This document shows, in pieces, positions 23,323-31,857 of a stretch of 40,021 nt of DNA. Made by a program: the position numbers and the translations under genes. The first letter of the stretch is position 1, and each line of letters starts with the position of its first letter. Source of the stretch: an uncultured Bacteroidales bacterium (lineage in GTDB: Bacteria > Bacteroidota > Bacteroidia > Bacteroidales > FEN-979); contig CAJAUM010000103.1 in assembly GCA_903945175.1 (NCBI GenBank), positions 1 through 40,021 on the forward strand, read 5' to 3'. The notes below the pieces were generated by a model, which worked only from the letters and a program-made list of their open reading frames with translations, was not told the DNA's origin and searched no databases.

Positions 23323-26300
23323 TAACATCACGTAAGATATTTACCTGCTGTTTGTTAATTATTTTTTTATCACCTGTTAAGGATGCGCTTTCACAATCGA
23401 TCAAAGGGCAAAGTATCCGCATGCACACCCTGCCGCTAACAAAGAAAGAAAAGTCAACTGATGATACGATCGGCAAACCAGTCATTGGGTTTGTTTCCAT
23501 CCTGCCTTATGAGCTTGCAGGTGCAGAAAGACAGCATGCGTTTGATCAATTAAAGGCATTGCCTGTTTATACTGCAGAATTTCTGACTGTAAAGGATTTG
23601 GAAAAAATGTCAAAAAAAACCGGAAGGTTTTCGCTCATATGGATACACCGGCCAGATACGACAGCTTTAAGTGAGGCAGAAACCACGCCAAAACTGGTTC
23701 AAACCTTGAAATATTATGTTGAAAACGGAGGCAAACTGCTGTTAACACAGCAGGCTTCTCATTACATCAATGTTCTTGGTTTTGAGTCTGTAATATTGCA
23801 GGATAGCACCAAACCATGTATTGATGATGGGTATGGCCGCAGACTTGGCTTCCACGCTTTCAGGGAGCATCCCCTGTTTACCGGACTGAATGGCGGGGCA
23901 TACCTATGCAGACCATCTCAAGACATGACGACCAGAATCACCGGTTTCTTTGACAAGCGCGTTCCTCAGCAGGGGAAGGTTGTAGCGGTTGACTGGGACT
24001 ACATTTTTTTGCGTGAAGATTCGAAGCTGCTGCTCGAATATTCTCCCGGGAAAGGCAAGGTTTTAGCTGTCGGGGGTTACATGAATTTCACCATTCCGAA
24101 TACAAATGCGGCGCATCTAATAAAATTTACGAAAAATTGCTTTGCGTATCTCCTTGGAATATACAAAGACCTTCCTGAATTTTACTGGAACTACGGGCCA
24201 AACCTTGTGACCGCATCTCCTCCCCTTCCTGAATCAGATCAAATCAGTTTAGATATTCCGCAGGCAGTGACCTGGAATGAGAAACCAAGTGATATTGAAC
24301 TGAAGCGTCGCTTTGCTTCTGAGAATTTCTGGGATGTTGCAGGAGAGCGCCTGCTGACCATGGGCAGTGAAAAGGGAGGTATTGAAGAGATTTGGGCCCA
24401 TCCTTTTATGGCGCTGCGTGATTATGAGGTCGGGATCAGGTTTGAATATAAAGATACGATCTATTGGCTCAACGATGAACGTCCCGAGATAGAGGTCAAC
24501 CCTGCATTTCTTTCAAGACAATACAAGTTTCCCAGGGCTTATCTGAAAGAGGTCGTTGTAAATGATCCAACTAAGCCCAACGGTGTGATTCATTATGAAT
24601 TCCGGAGTGTTTATCCGGCAGCGTTGATCATCCGTTTCAAATCGAACCTGCGGTGGATGTGGCCATATTCTGACCGGGTAACTGGTTCCATTTACCATTC
24701 CTGGAATAGTTCACTCAATGCCTTCACCCTCCGGGATTATTCAGGTAGTATGAATGTGATGGTTGGTGGTACGAAGAGACCCGTTACACATCTTGCAGGT
24801 CAATATGATGGATTCAATTATATCAGCAAGGATAGTTCATTCAAGGGTATCCCGACGCAAAAACTCCAGGTGGCCGGTTTGCTTTGCTTTGATCTTGATA
24901 TGAATGAAAACCTGGATGTGGTTTTCAGCGCTTCAGCTGAAGGGGATGACAGCACCCTGATCCAATTTAAAAAAACCATCATTGATCCTGCACAGGTATA
25001 CCGTAACGCGCTGCATCATACAAAAAACATCCTTGCAAAAAGTTTGATGATCACCACACCCGACCAAAATTTCAATACCGGTTATCGTTGGGCATTGTTA
25101 GCAACCGACCGTTTCTTCGTAAACACACCAGGGATGGGAAAAGCGCTGGTTGCAGGTTATTCAACCACACAAAAGGGTTGGGATGGCGGTCACAAAGTGA
25201 ACGGCAGGCCGGGCTATGGATGGTATTTCGGGCGTGATGCCGAATGGAGCAGTTTTGCATTGCTCGATTATGGTGATTTCGGGAAGGTGAAGTCGCAACT
25301 CGAATTTTTCAACAAATACCAGGATCTGAACGGAAAAATTTTCCATGAAGCTACCACATCAGGGATATTCCATTACGATGCTGCCGATGCAACGCCGCTG
25401 TACATTGTACTTGCCGGGAAATATTTTCGTCATACCAACGACACGACATTTCTCCGAAAGACATGGCCAAATATAAAACGCGCCATCAACTTCTGTTTTT
25501 CGACCGATACCGATCAGGATCATTTAATAGAGAACACCAATGTCGGACATGGATGGGTTGAGGGAGGTGAATTGTACGGCTCCCATGCTACAATATACAT
25601 GACTGGTTCATGGGGTGCCGCACTGACGGAGGCTTCACATATGGCCCGGTTCATGAATGACATTGAATCAGAAAGTTACCAGTTGGAAGCTGCAGAGCAG
25701 AAAAGAAGCATTGACAAGGATTTTTGGAATGACTCACACCGATTTTTTGCTTATGGCAAGAACAAAGATGGTTCTTTCCGAAACGAGCAAACCATTTTAC
25801 CTGCAGTGCCAATATATTTCAGGATGGCCAGCCGGGAGAAATCAACCCTGGCCTTAAAAAACATAGCCGGGAATGCCTTTACTACCAACTGGGGCGTCCG
25901 GATCCTTCGTGAAGATAGTCCATGGTTTAAACCCACAGGATATCATTATGGAAGTGTATGGCCTTTGTTTACAGGATGGGCTTCGCTTGCTGAATATTCA
26001 ACAGGCCATGCCATCCAGGGATTTTCACATATCATGAATAACCTTAATATATACAAGAACTGGGGACTTGGATTCGCCGAGGAGGTGTTGAACGGCGCTG
26101 AATACATGCCTTCGGGCGTATGTGCGCATCAGTGCTGGTCGGAGACCATGGTATTGCAGCCTGCCATTGAAGGCATGATCGGGTTAGATATACGGGCACA
26201 GGAACGAACGATTCAAATTGCCCCTCAGCTTCCGCCACAATGGGATTCGCTTAACATTCAACACATCCGGATTGCAGGTCAATTTGTTAATTTTAATTTT

Positions 26301-26807
26301 TCCCGTGTGAATGGGGTCAGTGAATATGATTTTTTCCTGGAGCAGGGAGATCCTGTCCAGGTGAATTTCATGCCGGCTTTTCCCGCCGGAACACGTTTTG
26401 ATGATGTTACACTCAATGGGAACGTCGTTCCTTTTACCTCCTTTAAATCAGGTCAATCGATGACCTTAATGGTTTCATTTGAACTCCAATCTGAATCGAA
26501 AATTGTTGTAAATACGCAGGCGGGGATATCGGTCCTTCCGGTAGTAACCGATCCAAAGCCAGGTGATCAGGCTGAGGGGATGCGAATCCTCTCACACAAT
26601 CTGTCGGGGAACCAGTACAATGTTGAGCTGGAAGGGAAAAGCGGGAGTTCGGGGATGCTCGAAATCTGGTCAGGCGGGAGGGATTTGAACCAGGCCGAAA
26701 ACGCCCGATTCATTGACATGGTAGGCCCTGTTTTCAGGTTTAACGTGGATTTCGAAAGATCAGAGAAGAAATATGTGACAAAGACCATATCCATAAACAT
26801 TAAATGA
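23319..26807 (+). CDS. Large secreted glycosidase-like protein: ThuA/amidotransferase-like domain plus (alpha/alpha)6 domain
   Basis: 1162 residues from ATG 23319. A longer frame from 23223 runs inside the HAD gene and is rejected. The signal peptide is about 1-27 (IFTCCLLIIFLSPVKDALSQ). Residues ~45-290 look like a class I amidotransferase/ThuA-like fold (GFVSILPYELAGAERQHAFD, VENGGKLLLTQQASHY, GKGKVLAVGGYMNF). Residues ~330-560 are beta-rich. Residues ~590-1000 are an (alpha/alpha)6 glycosidase domain of the amylo-alpha-1,6-glucosidase/GH63-like type: YGWYFGRDAEWSSFALLDY near 631-649, VGHGWVEGGELYGSHATIY, GYHYGSVWPLFTGW and HQCWSETMVLQP. The likely general acid/base residues are the Asp in GRDAEW and the Glu in WVEGG. 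A beta-sandwich closes the protein. It leads the run of glycosidases; substrate unknown. Confidence 0.78.
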   Translation: MITSRKIFTCCLLIIFLSPVKDALSQSIKGQSIRMHTLPLTKKEKSTDDTIGKPVIGFVSILPYELAGAERQHAFDQLKALPVYTAEFLTVKDLEKMSKKTGRFSLIWIHRPDTTALSEAETTPKLVQTLKYYVENGGKLLLTQQASHYINVLGFESVILQDSTKPCIDDGYGRRLGFHAFREHPLFTGLNGGAYLCRPSQDMTTRITGFFDKRVPQQGKVVAVDWDYIFLREDSKLLLEYSPGKGKVLAVGGYMNFTIPNTNAAHLIKFTKNCFAYLLGIYKDLPEFYWNYGPNLVTASPPLPESDQISLDIPQAVTWNEKPSDIELKRRFASENFWDVAGERLLTMGSEKGGIEEIWAHPFMALRDYEVGIRFEYKDTIYWLNDERPEIEVNPAFLSRQYKFPRAYLKEVVVNDPTKPNGVIHYEFRSVYPAALIIRFKSNLRWMWPYSDRVTGSIYHSWNSSLNAFTLRDYSGSMNVMVGGTKRPVTHLAGQYDGFNYISKDSSFKGIPTQKLQVAGLLCFDLDMNENLDVVFSASAEGDDSTLIQFKKTIIDPAQVYRNALHHTKNILAKSLMITTPDQNFNTGYRWALLATDRFFVNTPGMGKALVAGYSTTQKGWDGGHKVNGRPGYGWYFGRDAEWSSFALLDYGDFGKVKSQLEFFNKYQDLNGKIFHEATTSGIFHYDAADATPLYIVLAGKYFRHTNDTTFLRKTWPNIKRAINFCFSTDTDQDHLIENTNVGHGWVEGGELYGSHATIYMTGSWGAALTEASHMARFMNDIESESYQLEAAEQKRSIDKDFWNDSHRFFAYGKNKDGSFRNEQTILPAVPIYFRMASREKSTLALKNIAGNAFTTNWGVRILREDSPWFKPTGYHYGSVWPLFTGWASLAEYSTGHAIQGFSHIMNNLNIYKNWGLGFAEEVLNGAEYMPSGVCAHQCWSETMVLQPAIEGMIGLDIRAQERTIQIAPQLPPQWDSLNIQHIRIAGQFVNFNFSRVNGVSEYDFFLEQGDPVQVNFMPAFPAGTRFDDVTLNGNVVPFTSFKSGQSMTLMVSFELQSESKIVVNTQAGISVLPVVTDPKPGDQAEGMRILSHNLSGNQYNVELEGKSGSSGMLEIWSGGRDLNQAENARFIDMVGPVFRFNVDFERSEKKYVTKTISINIK

Positions 26808-26822
26808 TTATTCAAGCTATAA

Positions 26823-28976
26823 ATGAAGACCAGAGCCCTTCTCTTATTTATCCTTATGCATCTCGCCACATGCGGATCTGCGCAATATCTCTCTCATTTG
26901 AAGGCTGTGAAAGCGGATGCACTGTATACCACCTATGCTGCTTCACCTGCTAGGTCGCATTATACGACAGACCAGGGATATCAATTTCAATGGAATGATG
27001 CAGCTTCAGGGGTTGAATTTATTTCCAGGGATGGTCCCAATACAGGAATTGCATTTCAATGGGAAAACCGTTTGATATTCACACTTCAAAGTCTCTGCCA
27101 GGAGCCCGTTGTCACGACGTCATACAGCGACCTGGTGAAATATTTTTATTATCCCGTCAAGGAAGTGCGGGTTGAAGTATTTTTCGCAGTTTACAGCTCC
27201 GAATCAGCGATCACACAATACAGGTTAGTGAATGAAGGCCATTTTCCGGTCACTATCACAGTCCTACCCTATCTTTATTATCCTTCAGGCGATTCTGTCC
27301 CCGTCGTTGAACATCGGACGGAACCGGAGGGTTACGAATTCTCCCTGTTAAAGAAACGAGATGGCTGGATGATCGAACACAATATCCCGGTGGTTGAAAA
27401 TTTTACGGGGGATTTTCAATCCAGTTTACCTTTTGACAGTGTTTGCACCTTCCGGCAAAAAACAGGGTCCGGTAGCCAAAATCGGGAAACCGGAGCCATA
27501 TCCATGCTGAAACGTACGATTGCCGGCAAAAAAAGAGATGTTCCATTTATTCATGGAATCATTGGGTCAAGAACATTCACGATACAACCCGGTGAATCAA
27601 CATCTTTCAGGATAATTACCAGATGTGCGGAGGCTGAAAAGAGAATTTCCCAGGAAAATATTGATCTTGAAAAGCTGGTCAGGGACGATGAAGATGCCTA
27701 TGCCCGTGTTCCCACGCCACATTTCAGTAATAAAGATCAGGAGATGCTATACTGGAGTTGTTTTTCCCTTATGCGGCAGTGCATGATGCCGGCCGAAGGT
27801 GAATGCCAGCATAATTACTATCTCTTTTCCCGTGAACCAAGGTGGGGATGGGGATATGGAGGACAGGTATTTCATGAAAGCCTGGTCATGCTGGCCTATG
27901 CCTATATGGATCCCGAAGGTGCCATGAATTCTCAACGTATTTTTATGGATCGGCAAAAACCGGATGGGTATATCAATTACCGGACCGGTCCTTATCTGAA
28001 TGAGACAATTATTACAAACGGGAAGCCAACCACTTCGGCGCCCTGGTTCAACTATGAGAACCTCGAAATCTTTAAAATCACGGGAGATAGGAGGTTTCTG
28101 AAAGAGGCCTACGCTTCGGGGAAAAAGTTTTATCAATATTACACGGCAAACCGGGATTCCAACAGCAATGGATTGTGCGAATGGGGCGCCCATGCGGAGC
28201 TGGAATCGGTGCGTGATGCAAGGGTGGCCGTTTGGGATAAGGTAGGCTGGGCTTCCAATTTCGAAGGCCCTGACGTGAATTCGATGCTGGTTATGGAGGC
28301 GTGGTCTCTGGCTGAGATGGCGAAGAATCTCGGATTGCCAGCAGAATCAAATAAATGGAAAGAGGATGCCGCCCAAAGAAGCATGCTGATTAATAAATTC
28401 ATGTGGGACAGCGTTTCACGATTTTATTACAACGTGAATAAAAAGGATCAGTCATTCAGTTTTAATTCGCCCAATGACCTGAAAATAAAAGAGATCATTG
28501 GATTTCTTCCGTTATGGGCCGGGATTGCTGACAAGCAGAAGGCCGAATATCTTGTAGGTAAGATGCTGGACACAAATGAATTCTGGAGGTCCTACGGGGT
28601 TCCTTCATTGACAGCCGCATTTCCCATTCATGCAGATTCAAAAAGCGGCGCACCGAAATCGCAAACTTCAGCGACAGGTTATTATTGTCCGATAGGCTAC
28701 TGGAATGGCCCGGTGTGGGTTCAATGGGAATACCTTTTATACCGGGGGCTGCTTGATTACGGTTATGACAGTGTAGCTGATCAGCTTGCCACCCGTGTAT
28801 TGGATAACATGATTTACCATCTAAAGAAAGATCATGTTTTCTGGGAATTTTACAGTGCAGATGACCGCCAGGCCGGCTGGAACAAGAGTTATATCTGGGC
28901 CGGAATTGCGGCAAGGTTTCTTTTAGATACTGATACCAATTATCAGAGGGTACGGGAAGCTGCTATTCACCGCTAA
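26823..28976 (+). CDS. Secreted (alpha/alpha)6 glycoside hydrolase, GH63/MGH1-like (paralogue 1)
   Basis: 717 residues. The signal peptide is about 1-20 (ending ATCGSAQ). An N-terminal beta-sandwich (~25-270) precedes an (alpha/alpha)6 barrel (~300-700). Barrel motifs: YYLFSREPRWGWGYGGQVFH, MDRQKPDGYINYRTGPY, CEWGAHAELESVRD, EIIGFLPLWAG, GYWNGPVWVQWEYLLYRGL and HVFWEFYSADD. Arrangements of this type occur in mannosylglycerate-hydrolase-like, GH63 and trehalase-like enzymes, which invert alpha-glycosidic bonds. It lies 15 bp after the large glycosidase gene. It is a clear paralogue of the second half of the next gene, matching along the barrel motifs. The 3' end overlaps a CCGCTAAG-CCACAAAG stretch, which supplies its last residues. 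Substrate unknown. Confidence 0.78.
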   Translation: MKTRALLLFILMHLATCGSAQYLSHLKAVKADALYTTYAASPARSHYTTDQGYQFQWNDAASGVEFISRDGPNTGIAFQWENRLIFTLQSLCQEPVVTTSYSDLVKYFYYPVKEVRVEVFFAVYSSESAITQYRLVNEGHFPVTITVLPYLYYPSGDSVPVVEHRTEPEGYEFSLLKKRDGWMIEHNIPVVENFTGDFQSSLPFDSVCTFRQKTGSGSQNRETGAISMLKRTIAGKKRDVPFIHGIIGSRTFTIQPGESTSFRIITRCAEAEKRISQENIDLEKLVRDDEDAYARVPTPHFSNKDQEMLYWSCFSLMRQCMMPAEGECQHNYYLFSREPRWGWGYGGQVFHESLVMLAYAYMDPEGAMNSQRIFMDRQKPDGYINYRTGPYLNETIITNGKPTTSAPWFNYENLEIFKITGDRRFLKEAYASGKKFYQYYTANRDSNSNGLCEWGAHAELESVRDARVAVWDKVGWASNFEGPDVNSMLVMEAWSLAEMAKNLGLPAESNKWKEDAAQRSMLINKFMWDSVSRFYYNVNKKDQSFSFNSPNDLKIKEIIGFLPLWAGIADKQKAEYLVGKMLDTNEFWRSYGVPSLTAAFPIHADSKSGAPKSQTSATGYYCPIGYWNGPVWVQWEYLLYRGLLDYGYDSVADQLATRVLDNMIYHLKKDHVFWEFYSADDRQAGWNKSYIWAGIAARFLLDTDTNYQRVREAAIHR

Positions 28977-29002
28977 GCCACAAAGATGCCAAAAAACAAA
29001 AA

Positions 29003-31828
29003 ATGAAGATGGAAAATTCAGAGAAAAGGACTGCTATAATTTCGGGTGCAACGGGACTTGTCGGTGAACAGTTGTTAAATCAATTATTATCTGACGCGGT
29101 TTATAGGAAAGTTATAGCGATTGTGCGTAAACCAATGGACCTTGTCCATGAAAAGCTGGAACAAAAGGTGATTGATTTCGGGCAATTGCCGGAAACCATT
29201 ACCGGATTAAAGGCTGATGATGGGTACTGCTGTCTCGGAACAACCATCAAAGCAGCTGGAAGCAAAGAAAGGCAATATGTCATTGACCATGATTACGTCG
29301 TTGAATTCGCGAAGGGATGCCATCAAACTGGTGTAACCCGCTTTGCAGTGGTCTCATCCATTGGCGCCAATGCAGATTCCGCGAACTTTTATCTTCGGAC
29401 AAAAGGTGAAATGGAGTGTGATCTTAAAAAGATACCGTTTAAAGCGATCTTCATTCTTCAACCCTCCATGTTGCTTGGCGGGCGAAAGGAATTTCGAGCC
29501 GGAGAGAAAGCAGCGATTGCCCTCATGCATGTAATGAATCCTTTGATGATAGGCGGACTAAAGAGATACCGGGGCGTGCAGGCTTCGGATGTTGCCAGGT
29601 GTATGATCAGCCATATAATCTCAGCGGAAAATGGCGTGAAAATCATTTATCCATCCCTTCAATCCGATCCTATTCCCATCAAAATGAAAACGGCATTTTT
29701 TCTCTTTTTTTTCCTCATGCCGGCTCTTTATACCGCTGCACAGCAATACAAGCCTGTCGAAGACTATGTGCGCATCAGCGCCAGAGCAGATGATCCGCTT
29801 TATACAACCTATGCCGCTGCCATGGCCCGTTCGCAGCTATATGGTGACAAAGCATATAAAATGGATTACTTTTCGGATTGCCAGCCGGTGAGTTATTCTT
29901 CTGATCACGCAGGAAAGATGTTCTGCATCTGGAAGGTTGATGAAGTTGTCATACCGCGGATCGGGGAATACCTGGTGAAACCGGTGGTCCGGTTTTCATT
30001 TCCTGACATGACTATCCTGGAGTACCAACCTTTCAGGGGGATCGTTGTAAAGGAGACCTTCTTTGTTTATAGTTCCTCCATCGCCATGGTAGACATGGAG
30101 ATCAAAAATACCGATAAAATCACCCATGAAGTGGCAGCTTACCCGGTACTGGAAATGGGAAATGATTCACTTGAAATAGTGAAGTTCGACAGAGCTGCAG
30201 ATGGCTATGTTACCAATCGCTATGAGCGTCCTTACCGGCTGATAAGCAGTCTGAAGGTCGAATATGGATATCCGACGAAGGTCAGGGATTTCTTCGCGAG
30301 CAACAGGGCATCAGCATCGCACGGAGGCTATTCCGGCGACATGAATGATTTCTACAATGTTATTAAAACTGATTTTTATTCAGACAAACGGGTTGATACG
30401 TTGAATATGAAATCGTCTGGATTCGTTGATTTTATATCCCTTCACTTAAAAAAAAGGTTGAAGCCTGGTGAGTCAGTTAACTTCAGATATCTGCGGGGAT
30501 TCCAGGATCAAAAGGAAGATGCTGCAAAGTTAATCCGGACGATTGATTCCGTCAAACATTTCATGCTTAAAACCTATTTCGAAGACAACCTCATCCTCTA
30601 TTCAAAAATTCCCAGGATATTATTCAGCAATCAACAGGAAAAGCTGGCTTACCTCAGTGCATTTAACCTGGCACGCAGTTGCATGTACCCGCCATCGGGG
30701 AAAACGAAATACAATTTTTATGCCTTCTCAAGAAACCCACTCTGGGGTTGGGGTCACGGGCACCAGGTTCTTCATGAATCACTGAGCATGCTGGCATATG
30801 CCTATCTGGATCCTAAATCGGCTGAGGGGTCTCAACGCGTTTATATGGAACAGCAGCGTGAAGACGGGTTGATTGCTTATCGCCACGGTCCGCGCGGGAT
30901 GCAGGACTACCCACATGATAACATGTCAACCACCTCAGCGCCGTTTTTCAATTGGATCAACCTGGAGTTGTATCAGGCAGGAAAAGATAAGCAATTCCTG
31001 TCCGATGCATATGCGTCAGGCTCCCGCTATGTAGATTGGCTGATTAAAAATCGCGACACCGATCAGGACGGCACCTTTGAATGGGGCCCTTACGGTATTA
31101 TAGAAAATGTACGTGACTGGTACAATGCGGTCTTTCAGGTTTCAGCCGAGCGCTACCTCGACGTCGATAAGGAGGATATTTCAGATGAATTGGAATGCCT
31201 TGACCTGACGTTGATGGTGATCAAAGAGGAGCGTAGCCTTGGGAAAATGGCCAGCATCCTTGGAAAGACAGCTGAGGCAAAAAAATGGAAGGATTTGGCA
31301 GAGAAGAGTTCGAAGCTGGTGAATGAGCGCATGTGGGATGATTCCTCCGGATTTTATTATTCGGTTAACAAGAAAGACCACGCATTCCAGTTTATGACCC
31401 GTGACCTGAGAAGGCAGGAGATTATCGGATTTCTGGCACTTTGGGCAGAGGTACCATCAAAGGAGAGGGCAGCAAGGCTGATCGAGACGCTCACAGATAC
31501 GACGAAATTCTGGCGAAAATACGGGGTTCCGACCCTTTCTGCAAAGGATCCATGGTACAGCCCCCATGTTGATTACTGCTGCAAATGGAACGGACCTGTG
31601 TGGCTGCTCTGGGATTATATGGTCTATGATGGCTTACGTATTTACGGCTACGATGAAATAGCTTCTCAGCTGGCCGGAAAAATGGTCAGCGCTGTTACTG
31701 TTCAGCTTTCTAAAAATCATAATTACTGGGAGTCATACAGTCCCGACAACGAGGTGCTGAATTGTCCACCAAACTATATCTGGGATGCGATTATTGCGAA
31801 ATTGCTGATTGACGAAAATCAGAAATAG
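29003..31828 (+). CDS. In-frame fusion: NAD(P)-binding HTATIP2-like domain plus secreted GH63/MGH1-like glycosidase (paralogue 2)
   Basis: 941 codons with no internal stop. Residues 1-227 are a complete cytosolic Rossmann protein (IISGATGLVGEQLLNQLL, VSSIGANADSANFY, LRTKGEME) like HTATIP2/SDR-a proteins, which usually end at this length. At residue 228 (ATG 29684) a classic signal peptide begins (MKTAFFLFFFLMPALYTAAQ). The remaining 714 residues form a full secreted glycosidase paralogous to the previous gene: YAFSRNPLWGWGHGHQVLHE, FEWGPYGIIENVRD, EIIGFLALWAE, WNGPVWLLWDYMVYDG and YWESYSPDN. Either a stop codon between two genes was lost, or translation restarts at 29684, which I think likely because a signal peptide cannot work internally. 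Annotating two genes (29003-29683 and 29684-31828) is a reasonable alternative. Confidence 0.75.
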   Translation: MKMENSEKRTAIISGATGLVGEQLLNQLLSDAVYRKVIAIVRKPMDLVHEKLEQKVIDFGQLPETITGLKADDGYCCLGTTIKAAGSKERQYVIDHDYVVEFAKGCHQTGVTRFAVVSSIGANADSANFYLRTKGEMECDLKKIPFKAIFILQPSMLLGGRKEFRAGEKAAIALMHVMNPLMIGGLKRYRGVQASDVARCMISHIISAENGVKIIYPSLQSDPIPIKMKTAFFLFFFLMPALYTAAQQYKPVEDYVRISARADDPLYTTYAAAMARSQLYGDKAYKMDYFSDCQPVSYSSDHAGKMFCIWKVDEVVIPRIGEYLVKPVVRFSFPDMTILEYQPFRGIVVKETFFVYSSSIAMVDMEIKNTDKITHEVAAYPVLEMGNDSLEIVKFDRAADGYVTNRYERPYRLISSLKVEYGYPTKVRDFFASNRASASHGGYSGDMNDFYNVIKTDFYSDKRVDTLNMKSSGFVDFISLHLKKRLKPGESVNFRYLRGFQDQKEDAAKLIRTIDSVKHFMLKTYFEDNLILYSKIPRILFSNQQEKLAYLSAFNLARSCMYPPSGKTKYNFYAFSRNPLWGWGHGHQVLHESLSMLAYAYLDPKSAEGSQRVYMEQQREDGLIAYRHGPRGMQDYPHDNMSTTSAPFFNWINLELYQAGKDKQFLSDAYASGSRYVDWLIKNRDTDQDGTFEWGPYGIIENVRDWYNAVFQVSAERYLDVDKEDISDELECLDLTLMVIKEERSLGKMASILGKTAEAKKWKDLAEKSSKLVNERMWDDSSGFYYSVNKKDHAFQFMTRDLRRQEIIGFLALWAEVPSKERAARLIETLTDTTKFWRKYGVPTLSAKDPWYSPHVDYCCKWNGPVWLLWDYMVYDGLRIYGYDEIASQLAGKMVSAVTVQLSKNHNYWESYSPDNEVLNCPPNYIWDAIIAKLLIDENQK

Positions 31829-31838
31829 ACTACATTTG
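31809..31838 (+). promoter_or_regulatory. Bacteroidota-type promoter for the DUF2961/GH172 gene
   Basis: TTG (31809-31811) and TACATTTG (31831-31838) are exactly 19 bp apart. The -33 part lies within the last codons of the preceding glycosidase gene, and the ATG is 19 bp after the -7 box. The gene can thus be transcribed separately from the upstream cluster. Confidence 0.6.
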
Positions 31839-31857
31839 CAGCGTGAAATAAGGTTTT

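Noticed and set aside
28960-29002. CCGCTAAG-CCACAAAG stretch as an insertion-type repeat
   Set aside because: It resembles degenerate repeats seen at gene ends in some Bacteroidota, but only one poor copy is in this window, so no repeat can be shown.
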